Source of the DNA: an uncultured Bacteroides sp.
GTDB lineage: Bacteria; Bacteroidota; Bacteroidia; Bacteroidales; Bacteroidaceae
Direction: 5' to 3'
Assembly (NCBI RefSeq): GCF_963678425.1
Contig: NZ_OY782857.1
Coordinates: forward strand, 345,001-409,000
DNA length: 64,000 bases
Positions 26,909 to 35,694 of the stretch are shown piece after piece; the first letter of the stretch is position 1; the number at the start of each line of letters is the position of its first letter. A model generated the notes under the pieces. The model made no database searches and was not told the DNA's origin. It saw only the letters and a program-made list of their open reading frames with translations. A program made the position numbers and the translations under genes.

Positions 26909-27751
26909 ATGAAAAAAGAATTATCAAAAACAGCAGGTGCTATCGGAATCTTTGATTCCGGATATGGTGGATTAACTATTTTAAATCAGATCAAGCAAAC
27001 CATGCCTGAATATGATTACATCTATTTAGGTGATAATGCAAGAACACCTTACGGAACACGTTCCTTTGAAATTGTTTATGAGTTTACTCTACAAGCCGTA
27101 AATAAACTTTTTGAGATGGGGTGTCATCTGGTAATTCTTGCCTGCAATACCGCATCGGCAAAAGCATTACGAAGCATTCAAATCAATGATTTACCCAAAA
27201 TTGATCCTAATCGCAGGGTTTTAGGTGTTATTCGTCCCACTGTTGAATGCATAGGAAGTGTCACTCATTCCAAACACGTAGGCGTTCTTGCTACCTCCGG
27301 AACAATAATATCTGGTTCCTATCCTTTAGAAATTCACAAACTCTACCCAGACATTGTAGTAAGTGGAGAAGCCTGTCCTATGTGGGTTCCCCTAGTAGAA
27401 AATAAAGAATATGATTCCCCTGGAGCCGACTATTTTGTAAAGCAGCACATTGATAACCTGCTAAAAAAAGATCCTGAGATTGATACCATAATTCTTGGTT
27501 GTACCCATTATCCACTGCTTTTATCTAAGATTAGTCAATACCTCCCTAAAGGGATTTCTGTTGTTTCACAAGGAGAATACGTAGCTAAAAGTTTAAAGGA
27601 TTATTTAAGACGACATCCTGAAATAGATAAGCTATGCACCAGAAATGGAGAATGTAAATTCTTAACCACAGAATCAGAAATAAAATTTTCCGAGTCAGCC
27701 TCAACATTTCTTAATCAAGCCATATCAGTTCAAAAGGTTATTATTGAGTAA
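26909..27751 (+). CDS. murI: Glutamate racemase
   Basis: Supplies D-glutamate for peptidoglycan. The 280-aa protein has the two catalytic-cysteine motifs of the cofactor-independent racemases, LACNTASA (about residue 81) and LGCTHYPLL (about 193), plus the N-terminal IGIFDSGYGGLTIL and GDNARTPYG. It follows the OmpH terminator by 25 bases. Confidence 0.96.
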   Translation: MKKELSKTAGAIGIFDSGYGGLTILNQIKQTMPEYDYIYLGDNARTPYGTRSFEIVYEFTLQAVNKLFEMGCHLVILACNTASAKALRSIQINDLPKIDPNRRVLGVIRPTVECIGSVTHSKHVGVLATSGTIISGSYPLEIHKLYPDIVVSGEACPMWVPLVENKEYDSPGADYFVKQHIDNLLKKDPEIDTIILGCTHYPLLLSKISQYLPKGISVVSQGEYVAKSLKDYLRRHPEIDKLCTRNGECKFLTTESEIKFSESASTFLNQAISVQKVIIE

Positions 27752-27820
27752 CTTAAACCATTTCACTTTCAATATATTTTTTCTTCATCTGTAAATTTAC
27801 AAAAAATATATTGAAAATAT

Positions 27821-27851
27821 TTTTGCATTGTAATTAATTTACATATCTTTG
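27821..27851 (+). promoter_or_regulatory. Promoter of the secreted FN3-like protein
   Basis: TTTTG at 27821-27825 and a perfect -7 box TATCTTTG at 27844-27851, 18 bases apart, 22 bases before the ATG at 27874. Confidence 0.75.
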
Positions 27852-27873
27852 GCGCCATTGAAAAACGCGCAAA

Positions 27874-29943
27874 ATGCCTAAGTTAACCCCACCCAAACAG
27901 CGAGGATTAATCCAGACTGTGTTTATTTTCCTATTAGTCTTTAGCTATGAAAGTTGCTACAGCGAGATAATTGTGCCTAGCCTAAGTGCCGCCAACGGCT
28001 CCAAGGCATGGGTCTTGAACAATATCACAACCGGTTCCGGCTACTGGGATATGAACAAACCAGGCGCCTCAGTAGAAACTGCAGAATTTTATAACTTTAA
28101 CGCATTCTCAGATATAACCATTGAATCTACAATTAGAACTCTTTACGACTACAACTTCTGCTTCACAAGATTAGAAATTTCCGCTGATGGTCTAAATTGG
28201 AAAGAACTAGCCACAAACAAAGATACAGCAAATAATAAAACAGGAAGAACATTTTCATTCCAAGTCTCTTCTTTGCCTTATAAACAGGGAAAAATAAGGC
28301 TTATTGCAACCAATCAATATAACAATGCCGGTGCAAGATTGATTAGCATTGATATAGAAGGATCTCTTAAATTCATTCCCACTCCTATTGGAAATAAAGC
28401 AACGAAGATAACATCCAACTCTTTTACCTGCAGTTGGGACAATTGTAATAATGCAACAGATTATGAAGTAAATATCTATAAGAAGATCCCAGGAAAAGCT
28501 GAAAAACAAATTTTGAATGAAGATTTCAGAAACCTCAATTCTGCCTATAACGATGTAAAAGATAGTGTGCTAAAAGTATATCTACCAAGATGGAATGGAA
28601 ATACTGTTTATTCATATGCTCAGGATGTAGGAAACACAAAATGTCTGAAGATTGGAAAGGGTAATAGTGCAGGATATATTGAAATAATGCCACAAAATTT
28701 GTCCGGGAACAATGGGCGGTTTCAGCTAAGTTTTGACATAGGCTCATTTAGTAATCCAAAGCCAGTGAATCTATACATCAATAATGTGCTGGTATATTCA
28801 ATAAACACTAGCAACACAAGTGATACAGCCTTAAAGAATGTTGCATATTCCTTTACCAACGGAACCGATAGCTGCATAATAAAATTAGAAAAACCTATAC
28901 CTAATTCCGGTGCCTTTGTTTTGGATAACATTATAATTACTCAGCTCCTTGACGGAGTGGAAACATCGGTTATAGGGTATCCCAAAAATATAGGAAATAT
29001 AACATCATACACGGCAGAAAATCTACCGCCAAACACAACACACTTCTTCACTGTAAAAGCAACAAATGGACTTTTAACAACAAACAAATCTAATGAGATT
29101 TGCGTAAAAACACTTTCCGGAGATCAGGTTGTTATTGATTCTAAGGAAGAAAAAGTATTTGATAATGATACGATAAATGGAGATTTATGCATCAAAGAAG
29201 GAGCCAAAATCAGTGGGAAGGTTACTGTAACCGGAGAAATATGCTATATCTGCAGGTTTATACCAGACAAATGGCATAGCATCTCACTTCCTTTTATTCC
29301 TCACAACGTAGGAGGTTACATTGATGGGAAAGGGTATTCCCTAAGAGCCAACTATGATTATATCCTCAAAAGCTATCAAAACGAGAGCTTCACAAACGCC
29401 ACATTTGGCAATGAAGGATATATTATCAAGATCTTATCTAATAAGATAGATAATAACGAACTACTATTTTTTTCAGACAAAGGGATTACGCTGAACGAAT
29501 ATATTCCACAGTATGCCATAAGTAGTGGCTACACTCATTTAGGTAATCCATACACATACAGCATTAATCCAAAAGAATTAGTTAATGCTGATAAATATTA
29601 TTATCTCAGGAACAATAAGTTTATTGAGAGCAAGGATGACCTTTTCCCGTTTGAATCACTCATCGTTTATAAAGAAAGCTCGTTCCTCACCCAACCGTTA
29701 TATGCCATTTACCCGGAACCAATAAATACAGCCCTACCCACTAATGAAACTGAGAATGTAAAAATATGGCAGAATAAAGGAGTCTTGTGGATCACAGGAA
29801 CAGATTCTCCTATAAGCGTCTACTCTGCACAAGGGGAAATAATCTACACCGGAACTATAGAGGGTAAAAAATCGATAGCGCTTCCCAATGGCATCTATTT
29901 AGTTAAAACAAAGAGTCTAATATCTAAAATAATTATCAATTAA
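27874..29943 (+). CDS. Large secreted protein with split FN3-like region and C-terminal sorting-like domain
   Basis: A 689-aa exported protein. The N-terminal hydrophobic segment (QTVFIFLLVFSYESC) acts as a signal. Residues 35-160 form a beta-sandwich resembling domains at the N-terminus of Bacteroidales surface proteins (GSGYWDMN, FTRLEISADGLNW). An FN3-like domain starts near 165 (ATDYEVNIYKK) and resumes near 385 (LPPNTTHFFTVKATNG), apparently interrupted by a jelly-roll-like insert at about 210-365. The last 75 residues (VYSAQGEIIYTGT, LPNGIYLVKTKS, KIIIN) resemble a T9SS type A or DUF6383 sorting domain. The function is unknown. It is followed 11 bases later by the sorting-tail peptide gene. 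Confidence 0.7.
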   Translation: MPKLTPPKQRGLIQTVFIFLLVFSYESCYSEIIVPSLSAANGSKAWVLNNITTGSGYWDMNKPGASVETAEFYNFNAFSDITIESTIRTLYDYNFCFTRLEISADGLNWKELATNKDTANNKTGRTFSFQVSSLPYKQGKIRLIATNQYNNAGARLISIDIEGSLKFIPTPIGNKATKITSNSFTCSWDNCNNATDYEVNIYKKIPGKAEKQILNEDFRNLNSAYNDVKDSVLKVYLPRWNGNTVYSYAQDVGNTKCLKIGKGNSAGYIEIMPQNLSGNNGRFQLSFDIGSFSNPKPVNLYINNVLVYSINTSNTSDTALKNVAYSFTNGTDSCIIKLEKPIPNSGAFVLDNIIITQLLDGVETSVIGYPKNIGNITSYTAENLPPNTTHFFTVKATNGLLTTNKSNEICVKTLSGDQVVIDSKEEKVFDNDTINGDLCIKEGAKISGKVTVTGEICYICRFIPDKWHSISLPFIPHNVGGYIDGKGYSLRANYDYILKSYQNESFTNATFGNEGYIIKILSNKIDNNELLFFSDKGITLNEYIPQYAISSGYTHLGNPYTYSINPKELVNADKYYYLRNNKFIESKDDLFPFESLIVYKESSFLTQPLYAIYPEPINTALPTNETENVKIWQNKGVLWITGTDSPISVYSAQGEIIYTGTIEGKKSIALPNGIYLVKTKSLISKIIIN

Positions 29944-29954
29944 CCATTTACTCA

Positions 29955-30197
29955 ATGAAAAAAGCACTAATTTGTTTCATCTGCTTACTAATGTTTGCAG
30001 GTACCACTAATGTAAGGGCCTATGAAAACAGCGAGTCCTTCAGTCTATACACTAACACTGCGCCACAGGAAGATGAAACTGCTAACGAGCTAAAGCCAGA
30101 AGAGGCTCCTATAGATGGAGGCGCATTCATCTTGTTATCAATAGCAGGCATCTATGCATTCAGAGTCTACAGAAAAAGAAACAAAGAAACAATTTAA
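29955..30197 (+). CDS. Small PID-CTERM-like sorting-tail protein
   Basis: An 80-aa protein: signal peptide (to VRAYE), a short acidic linker (PQEDETANELKPEE), then the P-I-D-G-G motif followed by one membrane helix (AFILLSIAGIYAF) and a basic tail (RVYRKRNKE). This tripartite tail matches the PID-CTERM type C-terminal protein-sorting signals of Bacteroidota. Almost the whole protein is signal plus tail, so it may be a tiny surface or inner-membrane component. It probably shares the transcript of the 689-aa secreted protein. Confidence 0.72.
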   Translation: MKKALICFICLLMFAGTTNVRAYENSESFSLYTNTAPQEDETANELKPEEAPIDGGAFILLSIAGIYAFRVYRKRNKETI

Positions 30198-30349
30198 GTC
30201 CCTTATTGGCTTTGGGGAAAGACCAGACTTTAAGGGCTCAAATTAAGCATCAGGAACCAATAATTAGCACCACTCTTTAAACCACCCTATCACAGCAGTG
30301 GTCTATTTATTGTACGTATAAGACTTCCTTCTTATATATCCTGCAATAA

Positions 30350-31582
30350 TTACTTCAGAAGTAAGCGTTTACTTAAATAACGGACAGGATACCATACAGA
30401 GAGGAATCCTACAACCAGTACTGTTACAAATACGAGCAGCACGTCAGACAGACGGACACTTACCGGATAGGCATCAACAACAAATGTACCTTGTGTTTCA
30501 CCTAAAGAAATAATTCCGTATTTCTGTTGAATATAGCAAAGAGCTAATCCTAAAACGATACCAATTACGGCTCCAATCATAGAAATCATCCTTCCTTCAA
30601 AAAGGAATATCCGTGCAATCAGTTTATCGTCAGCACCTAGATTCCGAAGTGTCTCAACATCCTTTTTCTTATCAATAATAAGCATTGAAAGCGATCCGAT
30701 AACATTAAAACAGGCTATCATCAGAATAAACGTCAGAAAAATATAGGAAATCAACTTTTCTATTTCCATAATACGAAACACATCTGCCTGCTGCTCGTAC
30801 CGATCTTTTACAACGAATGAACTGCCCAGAATTTGTCTCATCTCATTCTTTACTTTATCCACATCCGCATTTGGTTTTAACTTTAGCTCAATAGCAGATG
30901 CCTCAGTCGTATAATGAAAAAGTTTCCGTGCAAAATCAAGAGAAGTAAGAATATACGAGCCATCATATTTTTGTTGTTTTACAACAAAAACAACTCCCGG
31001 CGAATAAAGGTACTGCATATTAAAAGAGGCAGCAGGATTTCCCATGTTAACCTTTGCATTCCGGATGGGAGCATACACCTCAAGCGGATCAACAAACTGC
31101 ACTCCAGAACTTAGTTTAGAGACCAGTTCAATGCCCATTACACAATAGTTCACTATGGAATCGTGAAGAATAAACCTCCCATTACCATAAAGGATACTAT
31201 CAATTTGGGTCAATTGTTCAAAGTTATCTTGCACACCCTTTATTACAGCCATCGCCTGACGACCTTTGTATTGAACCATGGCATTTTCTTCAAGTGTCTC
31301 AGTAAATACAGAAACATCTTTCATGGAACGTATCTTCTGAATACGGCTATCATTTGCATCAAAAGTCTTTCCCTCAGCTACAGTTATCTTAATTTCCGGA
31401 TCAAAAGCCGTAAAAAAAGAAGCAACCATATTCTGAAAACCATTAAAAACAGAGAGTGTACACACTAAAGCAAGCGTAGCAAGAGCTACTCCACAAACAG
31501 ATATTGCGGAAATAATATTGATTGCGTTGTGAGACTTTTTAGAAAAGAGATAACGCTTGGCTATATAAAAGGGAAAATTCAC
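30350..31582 (-). CDS. FtsX/LolE-type ABC transporter permease
   Basis: A 410-aa inner-membrane permease of the FtsX family, probably extracting lipoproteins like LolC/LolE. Membrane helices are seen at about 20-45 (AINIISAISVCGVALATLAL) and in three C-terminal segments (FLTFILMIACFNVIGSL, MIGAVIGIVLGLALCYI, LLVFVTVLVVGFLSVWYP), with a large periplasmic domain between. The start MNFPFYIAKRYLFSKKSHNAI is typical of LolE relatives. The ATPase is not in this window. It is the last gene of the aroQ-pyk-OMT-rbfA minus-strand run, 4 bases after rbfA. Confidence 0.9.
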   Translation of the reverse strand: MNFPFYIAKRYLFSKKSHNAINIISAISVCGVALATLALVCTLSVFNGFQNMVASFFTAFDPEIKITVAEGKTFDANDSRIQKIRSMKDVSVFTETLEENAMVQYKGRQAMAVIKGVQDNFEQLTQIDSILYGNGRFILHDSIVNYCVMGIELVSKLSSGVQFVDPLEVYAPIRNAKVNMGNPAASFNMQYLYSPGVVFVVKQQKYDGSYILTSLDFARKLFHYTTEASAIELKLKPNADVDKVKNEMRQILGSSFVVKDRYEQQADVFRIMEIEKLISYIFLTFILMIACFNVIGSLSMLIIDKKKDVETLRNLGADDKLIARIFLFEGRMISMIGAVIGIVLGLALCYIQQKYGIISLGETQGTFVVDAYPVSVRLSDVLLVFVTVLVVGFLSVWYPVRYLSKRLLLK

Positions 31583-31586
31583 GATA

Positions 31587-31919
31587 TTATTTAAGCAAAG
31601 AGTCTATTTTCTCAATATAATCAAGGGAATCATCAACAAAGAACTTCAGTTCAGGAATAATCCTTAGCTGATGACGTACACGAGTGCCTAACTCAAAACG
31701 AATAGACTTCATGTTATCATTGATGTTTTTAACTAATTCTTCTCCTTTGTCAGAAGGGAAAATACTCAAATAAACACGTGCAATACTCATATCCGGGCTA
31801 ATCCTAACTGCACTGACCGAGACCAGTATACCCTTCATTGCTTTTGTCTGTAACAGGAAAATATCACTTAGCTCCTTTTGAAGCAGACGTGCGATTTTAT
31901 TTTGTCTGGTTGTTTCCAT
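31587..31919 (-). CDS. rbfA: 30S ribosome-binding factor
   Basis: A 110-aa cytoplasmic factor for maturation of the 16S rRNA 5' end and cold adaptation. The KH-like pattern is visible: RQNKIARLLQKELSDIFL, VSAVRISPDMSIARVYLS and RHQLRIIPELKFFVDDSLD. It lies between the O-methyltransferase (8-base gap) and the permease gene (4-base gap) on the minus strand. Confidence 0.93.
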   Translation of the reverse strand: METTRQNKIARLLQKELSDIFLLQTKAMKGILVSVSAVRISPDMSIARVYLSIFPSDKGEELVKNINDNMKSIRFELGTRVRHQLRIIPELKFFVDDSLDYIEKIDSLLK

Positions 31920-31927
31920 TACTATTT

Positions 31928-32572
31928 TTATTTTTTTCTGATAATAGTTAATCCATCTCTCAATGGTAAAATCACTTTCTCCACTCTCTGATCAAGCGCC
32001 ACATAATCATTAAACTTCTTTATGCCTATTGTCTGATAATCATTACTACGAGGTTCTTCCAGCACATGTCCATCCCACAAAGTATTATCAGCTATGAGAT
32101 ATCCTCCATCAGATAATTTAGGAAGAACCATCTCATAATATTCAATGTATTTTCGTTTGTCCCCATCAACAAAAGCCAGATCAAACGTAATATCCATAGA
32201 AGGAAGAAGCTGCAAGGCATCACCTATATAAAACTTAATTCTATCTGCTACCGGAGAATTTTCAAGCCAAGGGCGGGTAAAATCCTCTTGCTCATCATTT
32301 ATCTCAAATGTATGAAGCATCCCTCCTTCTTTCAAGCCTTCAGCCAGGCAAATTGCAGAATATCCGCTATAAGTTCCGATTTCTAATATTTGTTTGGGAC
32401 GAATCATCTCTACAAACATCTTCAGCATTCTACCCTGTAAATGTCCTGAAGCCATTCTTGGTCTCATTAGTTTCACATGAGTATCCCTATAAAGAGCACG
32501 AAGATAATCACCTTCGCCATCAATATGGTTAAGAATGTATTGCTCTAATGATTCGTCGTAGGCATTCATCAT
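31928..32572 (-). CDS. Class I SAM-dependent O-methyltransferase
   Basis: A 214-aa cytoplasmic methyltransferase of the catechol/caffeoyl-CoA O-methyltransferase family. The SAM-binding motif is ILEIGTYSGYSAICLAEG, the acidic metal-ligand region is LAFVDGDKRKYIEYYE, and NTLWDG follows. The substrate is unknown. The start overlaps the pyk stop by 4 bases, so the two are co-translated. Confidence 0.93.
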   Translation of the reverse strand: MMNAYDESLEQYILNHIDGEGDYLRALYRDTHVKLMRPRMASGHLQGRMLKMFVEMIRPKQILEIGTYSGYSAICLAEGLKEGGMLHTFEINDEQEDFTRPWLENSPVADRIKFYIGDALQLLPSMDITFDLAFVDGDKRKYIEYYEMVLPKLSDGGYLIADNTLWDGHVLEEPRSNDYQTIGIKKFNDYVALDQRVEKVILPLRDGLTIIRKK

Positions 32573-34020
32573 TCAACAAAGCTAGGCAATAAATACTTGT
32601 CTGAGTTCTTTAAAATATCATTTACTTTATTGATTTCAAGGAATGTTGTACCGCCGCCTTCACCGTAGCTACCGCTAAGATAAGCAACCATATCATCTTC
32701 ATTTACCCTTCCTTCTTTCTTCAGCAAATCAAGCGCTGCAAAGAAGTAAGCCTGTGCATTTGCTTTTTCTTCCAGATAAATAGGTAATACTCCATAAGAA
32801 AGAGCCAGATGGCGCATTGTTTTTTCTTTATAACACATTGCCAGAACCGGATATTTCCCACGAAAAGCTGCCAGATTCCTGGCTGTTCTACCTGAATAAC
32901 TGTCTGTTATTATAGCACGAATCTTCAGTTTTGCTGTTGCTTTCACAGCTTGTTTAGCAAGGAAAGCAGTTACATCTATACTATCAGAAGAAAGAGGTAT
33001 ACGAATATCATTCTCTTCCAACTTATCTTTTTCTGCCTCTTCAGCAATTGCAGCCATGGTCTTCACCGCTTCAACAGGATACTTTCCGTAAGCAGTTTCT
33101 CCACTCAACATCAAAGCATCTGTGCGATAATAGATAGCGTTTGCAATGTCTGTTACCTCTGCACGAGTTGGACGAGGATTGTTAATCATCGTGTGAAGCA
33201 TTTGAGTGGCTACAATTACCGGTTTCTTTGCCAAAACACACTTACGAATCAACACGCGTTGAATACCCGGAATTTTTTCCTGAGCAACCTCAATTCCCAA
33301 ATCACCACGAGCAATCATCACACCATAAGCGACCTCAAGGATCTCGTCGATATTGTCAACGCCCTCTTGGTTTTCTATTTTTGCAATAATTTTTATATTA
33401 CTATTGTGTTCATCCAGTATTTTCTGAATGTCCAGTACATCCCGCTTGTTACGAACAAATGAATGCGCAATAAAATCGATATCCTTTTCAATAGCATAAA
33501 GAATATTTTTCTTATCCTTTTCAGTCAAAGAAGGTAAATTAATACGTACACCTGGAACATTTACACTCTTACGACTTCCAAGCGTGGTTTCATTCATGAC
33601 CTCAGCCTCCAGGTAATCGTCAAATTTCTTAACCACATGCAAATCCAGATCTCCATCATCGATAAGAATCTCACCTCCTTCTGATAAATCGTGTACAAAT
33701 TTAGAGTACGAAACAGCAATACAGTCGTGAGTTGTTTCAATATCAGGATTTCCTACAACACGAACTCTTTCACCAACTTTAAAAGGAATTGGTTCTGCAC
33801 AAGCAGTCGTTCTGACCTCAGGTCCCTTTGTGTCAATCAGGATTGCAATCTTATTTGAAACGGTTCTTACATTATTAATTATCTGTTCAAGACCTTCTGT
33901 CCCGGCATGAGCCGTGTTCATACGAACAACATTCATCCCAGCATCATACAACTTACTTATAAAATCAACATCACAACGTCTATCCGAAATAGATGCTACA
34001 ATCTTTGTATGTTTTTTCAT
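32569..34020 (-). CDS. pyk: Pyruvate kinase
   Basis: Final ATP-forming step of glycolysis (phosphoenolpyruvate to pyruvate). The 483-aa protein has the N-terminal MNTAHAG and ILIDTKGPEVR, the catalytic-lysine segment IIAKIENQEGV, the metal site MIARGDLGIEV, the conserved PRPTRAEVTDIANAI loop and LSGETAYGKYPVEAV. The C-terminal effector domain is present. It is 28 bases downstream of aroQ on the minus strand. Confidence 0.97.
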   Translation of the reverse strand: MKKHTKIVASISDRRCDVDFISKLYDAGMNVVRMNTAHAGTEGLEQIINNVRTVSNKIAILIDTKGPEVRTTACAEPIPFKVGERVRVVGNPDIETTHDCIAVSYSKFVHDLSEGGEILIDDGDLDLHVVKKFDDYLEAEVMNETTLGSRKSVNVPGVRINLPSLTEKDKKNILYAIEKDIDFIAHSFVRNKRDVLDIQKILDEHNSNIKIIAKIENQEGVDNIDEILEVAYGVMIARGDLGIEVAQEKIPGIQRVLIRKCVLAKKPVIVATQMLHTMINNPRPTRAEVTDIANAIYYRTDALMLSGETAYGKYPVEAVKTMAAIAEEAEKDKLEENDIRIPLSSDSIDVTAFLAKQAVKATAKLKIRAIITDSYSGRTARNLAAFRGKYPVLAMCYKEKTMRHLALSYGVLPIYLEEKANAQAYFFAALDLLKKEGRVNEDDMVAYLSGSYGEGGGTTFLEINKVNDILKNSDKYLLPSFVE

Positions 34021-34048
34021 AAACCTAAAACCTTAAATTATATATTTT

Positions 34049-34471
34049 TTATTTTTTTACTAACAATGCTTCTAATGCTAAACGATAAGAATCGAGCCCG
34101 AAGCCACAAATTACTCCCACACAAGCCACAGATATCATTGAAACATGACGGAATGACTCGCGAGTATGTACATTCGAGATATGTACTTCAATGACAGGAG
34201 ATGTTACTGCCCTTATAGCATCCTGGATAGCAATCGAAGTATGGGTATATGCACCGGCATTTAAGACAATACCATCATAATCAAAACCCACCTCCTGAAT
34301 TTTGTTTATCATCTCCCCTTCCACATTGGATTGGAAATATTGAATATCAATGTCAGGATACTTTTTACGTAATTCTGAAAGATATTCTTCAAAAGGAACA
34401 GCTCCATAAATAGAAGGTTCACGTTTACCTAACAAATTGATATTAGGTCCATTAATAATTTGTATTCTCAT
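34049..34471 (-). CDS. aroQ: Type II 3-dehydroquinate dehydratase
   Basis: Shikimate pathway: dehydrates 3-dehydroquinate. The 140-aa length matches type II enzymes. Motifs are the N-terminal NGPNINLLGKREPSIYG (catalytic Tyr), LNAGAYTHTSIAI and EVHISNVHTRESFRH. It leads the minus-strand operon with pyk and has a TACCTTTG -7 box at 34528-34535, overlapping the divergent xerD promoter. Confidence 0.97.
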   Translation of the reverse strand: MRIQIINGPNINLLGKREPSIYGAVPFEEYLSELRKKYPDIDIQYFQSNVEGEMINKIQEVGFDYDGIVLNAGAYTHTSIAIQDAIRAVTSPVIEVHISNVHTRESFRHVSMISVACVGVICGFGLDSYRLALEALLVKK

Positions 34472-34498
34472 AAAACCAGTTATTCTATTTTATTTCAA

Positions 34499-34506
34499 TA
34501 CCTTTG
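34499..34506 (+). promoter_or_regulatory. -7 box of xerD
   Basis: TACCTTTG on the plus strand, 39 bases before the xerD start. It lies just left of the oppositely directed aroQ box at 34528-34535, so the two transcripts begin facing into each other. Confidence 0.6.
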
Positions 34507-34527
34507 TGAGGACTATTTTTCAATTTG

Positions 34528-34535
34528 CAAAGGTA
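34528..34535 (-). promoter_or_regulatory. -7 box of the aroQ-pyk operon
   Basis: TACCTTTG on the minus strand, 56 bases before the aroQ start and about 20 bases from the opposing xerD box. Confidence 0.6.
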
Positions 34536-34545
34536 GAAAAAAGAA

Positions 34546-35514
34546 ATGAAAATAAACGAAAAAAGCGACAATAAGGATAAAAACAAACAGTTAATTAAGA
34601 AATACCAACAATATTTACTGTTAGAGAGGTCTCTGTCAAAGAACACTTTGGATGCTTACATGACTGATCTGGATAAGTTGCTCAGTTTTCTATTATTGGA
34701 GGAGATTAATATCTTCGATGTGACGTTAGATGATCTACAGAATTTTGCAGCAGGTTTACACGACATTGAGATACATCCCCGTTCACAGGCCCGCATTATT
34801 TCTGGAATTAAGTCCTTTTTCCGCTTCTTAATCTTAGATGATTATATCCAGTCAGATCCTACTGAGTTACTTGAAGGTCCTAAAATAGGACTTAAATTAC
34901 CAGATATTCTCTCTGTGCAGGAAATTGATTCTATTATTTCAACGATAGATTTAGATAAAAATGAGGGCCAACGAAACAGAGCAATATTAGAAACTCTTTA
35001 CAGTTGCGGGTTACGCGTTTCGGAACTGACAAATCTAAAATTATCAGAATTGTATTTTGATGAAGGTTTTATCAAAGTAGAAGGTAAGGGAAATAAGCAA
35101 CGATTGGTTCCAATCTCTCCCCGGGCTATCAAAGAAATAAATAATTATCTGACTAACCGGGGCACCATTGAAACAAAAAAAGGCTTTGAGGACTTTCTCT
35201 TTCTAAGCAGGAGAGGTACCAACTTATCCCGTATCATGGTTTTCCACATCATCAAAGAACAGGTAGAAATAGCTGGCATAAAGAAAAATGTGAGTCCACA
35301 TACCTTCCGTCATTCATTTGCCACCCACTTATTGGAAGGAGGAGCCAATCTTCGGGCCATACAGTGTATGCTTGGGCACGAATCAATTACAACAACTGAA
35401 ATATATACTCATATAGACCGGAATATGCTTAGAAGTGAGATTATTGAGCACCATCCACGCAACATAAAATACCGTGAGGATGAACGAAAAAAAGCAAAAG
35501 AAGAAGAGCACTAA
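34546..35514 (+). CDS. xerD: Site-specific tyrosine recombinase XerD
   Basis: Resolves chromosome dimers at dif together with XerC. The 322-aa protein has an N-terminal SAM-like core-binding domain (KYQQYLLLERSLSKNTL) and a catalytic domain with CGLRVSELTNL (Arg), a Lys in VEGKGNKQRLVP, SPHTFRHSFATHL (His/Arg), LGHESITTTEIYTH (His and the nucleophilic Tyr). It sits in a stable housekeeping neighbourhood (divergent from aroQ), so it is a chromosomal Xer rather than an element integrase. Confidence 0.92.
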   Translation: MKINEKSDNKDKNKQLIKKYQQYLLLERSLSKNTLDAYMTDLDKLLSFLLLEEINIFDVTLDDLQNFAAGLHDIEIHPRSQARIISGIKSFFRFLILDDYIQSDPTELLEGPKIGLKLPDILSVQEIDSIISTIDLDKNEGQRNRAILETLYSCGLRVSELTNLKLSELYFDEGFIKVEGKGNKQRLVPISPRAIKEINNYLTNRGTIETKKGFEDFLFLSRRGTNLSRIMVFHIIKEQVEIAGIKKNVSPHTFRHSFATHLLEGGANLRAIQCMLGHESITTTEIYTHIDRNMLRSEIIEHHPRNIKYREDERKKAKEEEH

Positions 35515-35585
35515 GATTTTTTATCAAAAAAAGTTAAGAAAAACAGTATAATTCCTAATAATGCAGTAAGAAAATACATCTAAGA

Positions 35586-35617
35586 TTTGCCAATATATTT
35601 AAGAATTAATATCTTTG
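35586..35617 (+). promoter_or_regulatory. Strong promoter of the OmpA/TPR lipoprotein
   Basis: TTTG at 35586-35589 and TATCTTTG at 35610-35617 with a 20-base spacer match the Bacteroides -33/-7 consensus. The open frame begins inside it (35587), so the true start must be downstream, at 35695. The leader is about 70 bases. Confidence 0.85.
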
Positions 35618-35694
35618 TCTCAAATTCTGTTCACAAACTGGTGCTCAGAACAATAAATGATTTCAATTACAAACATTTAATTTATATCAAAAAC

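Noticed and set aside
34546..35514. XerD as the integrase of the Rhs island
   Set aside because: It lies 6 kb outside the island in a housekeeping context and has the length and motifs of chromosomal XerD.
35587..35694. Upstream start of the OmpA/TPR lipoprotein
   Set aside because: The promoter -33 and -7 boxes fall inside this segment and the lipoprotein signal begins at 35695.
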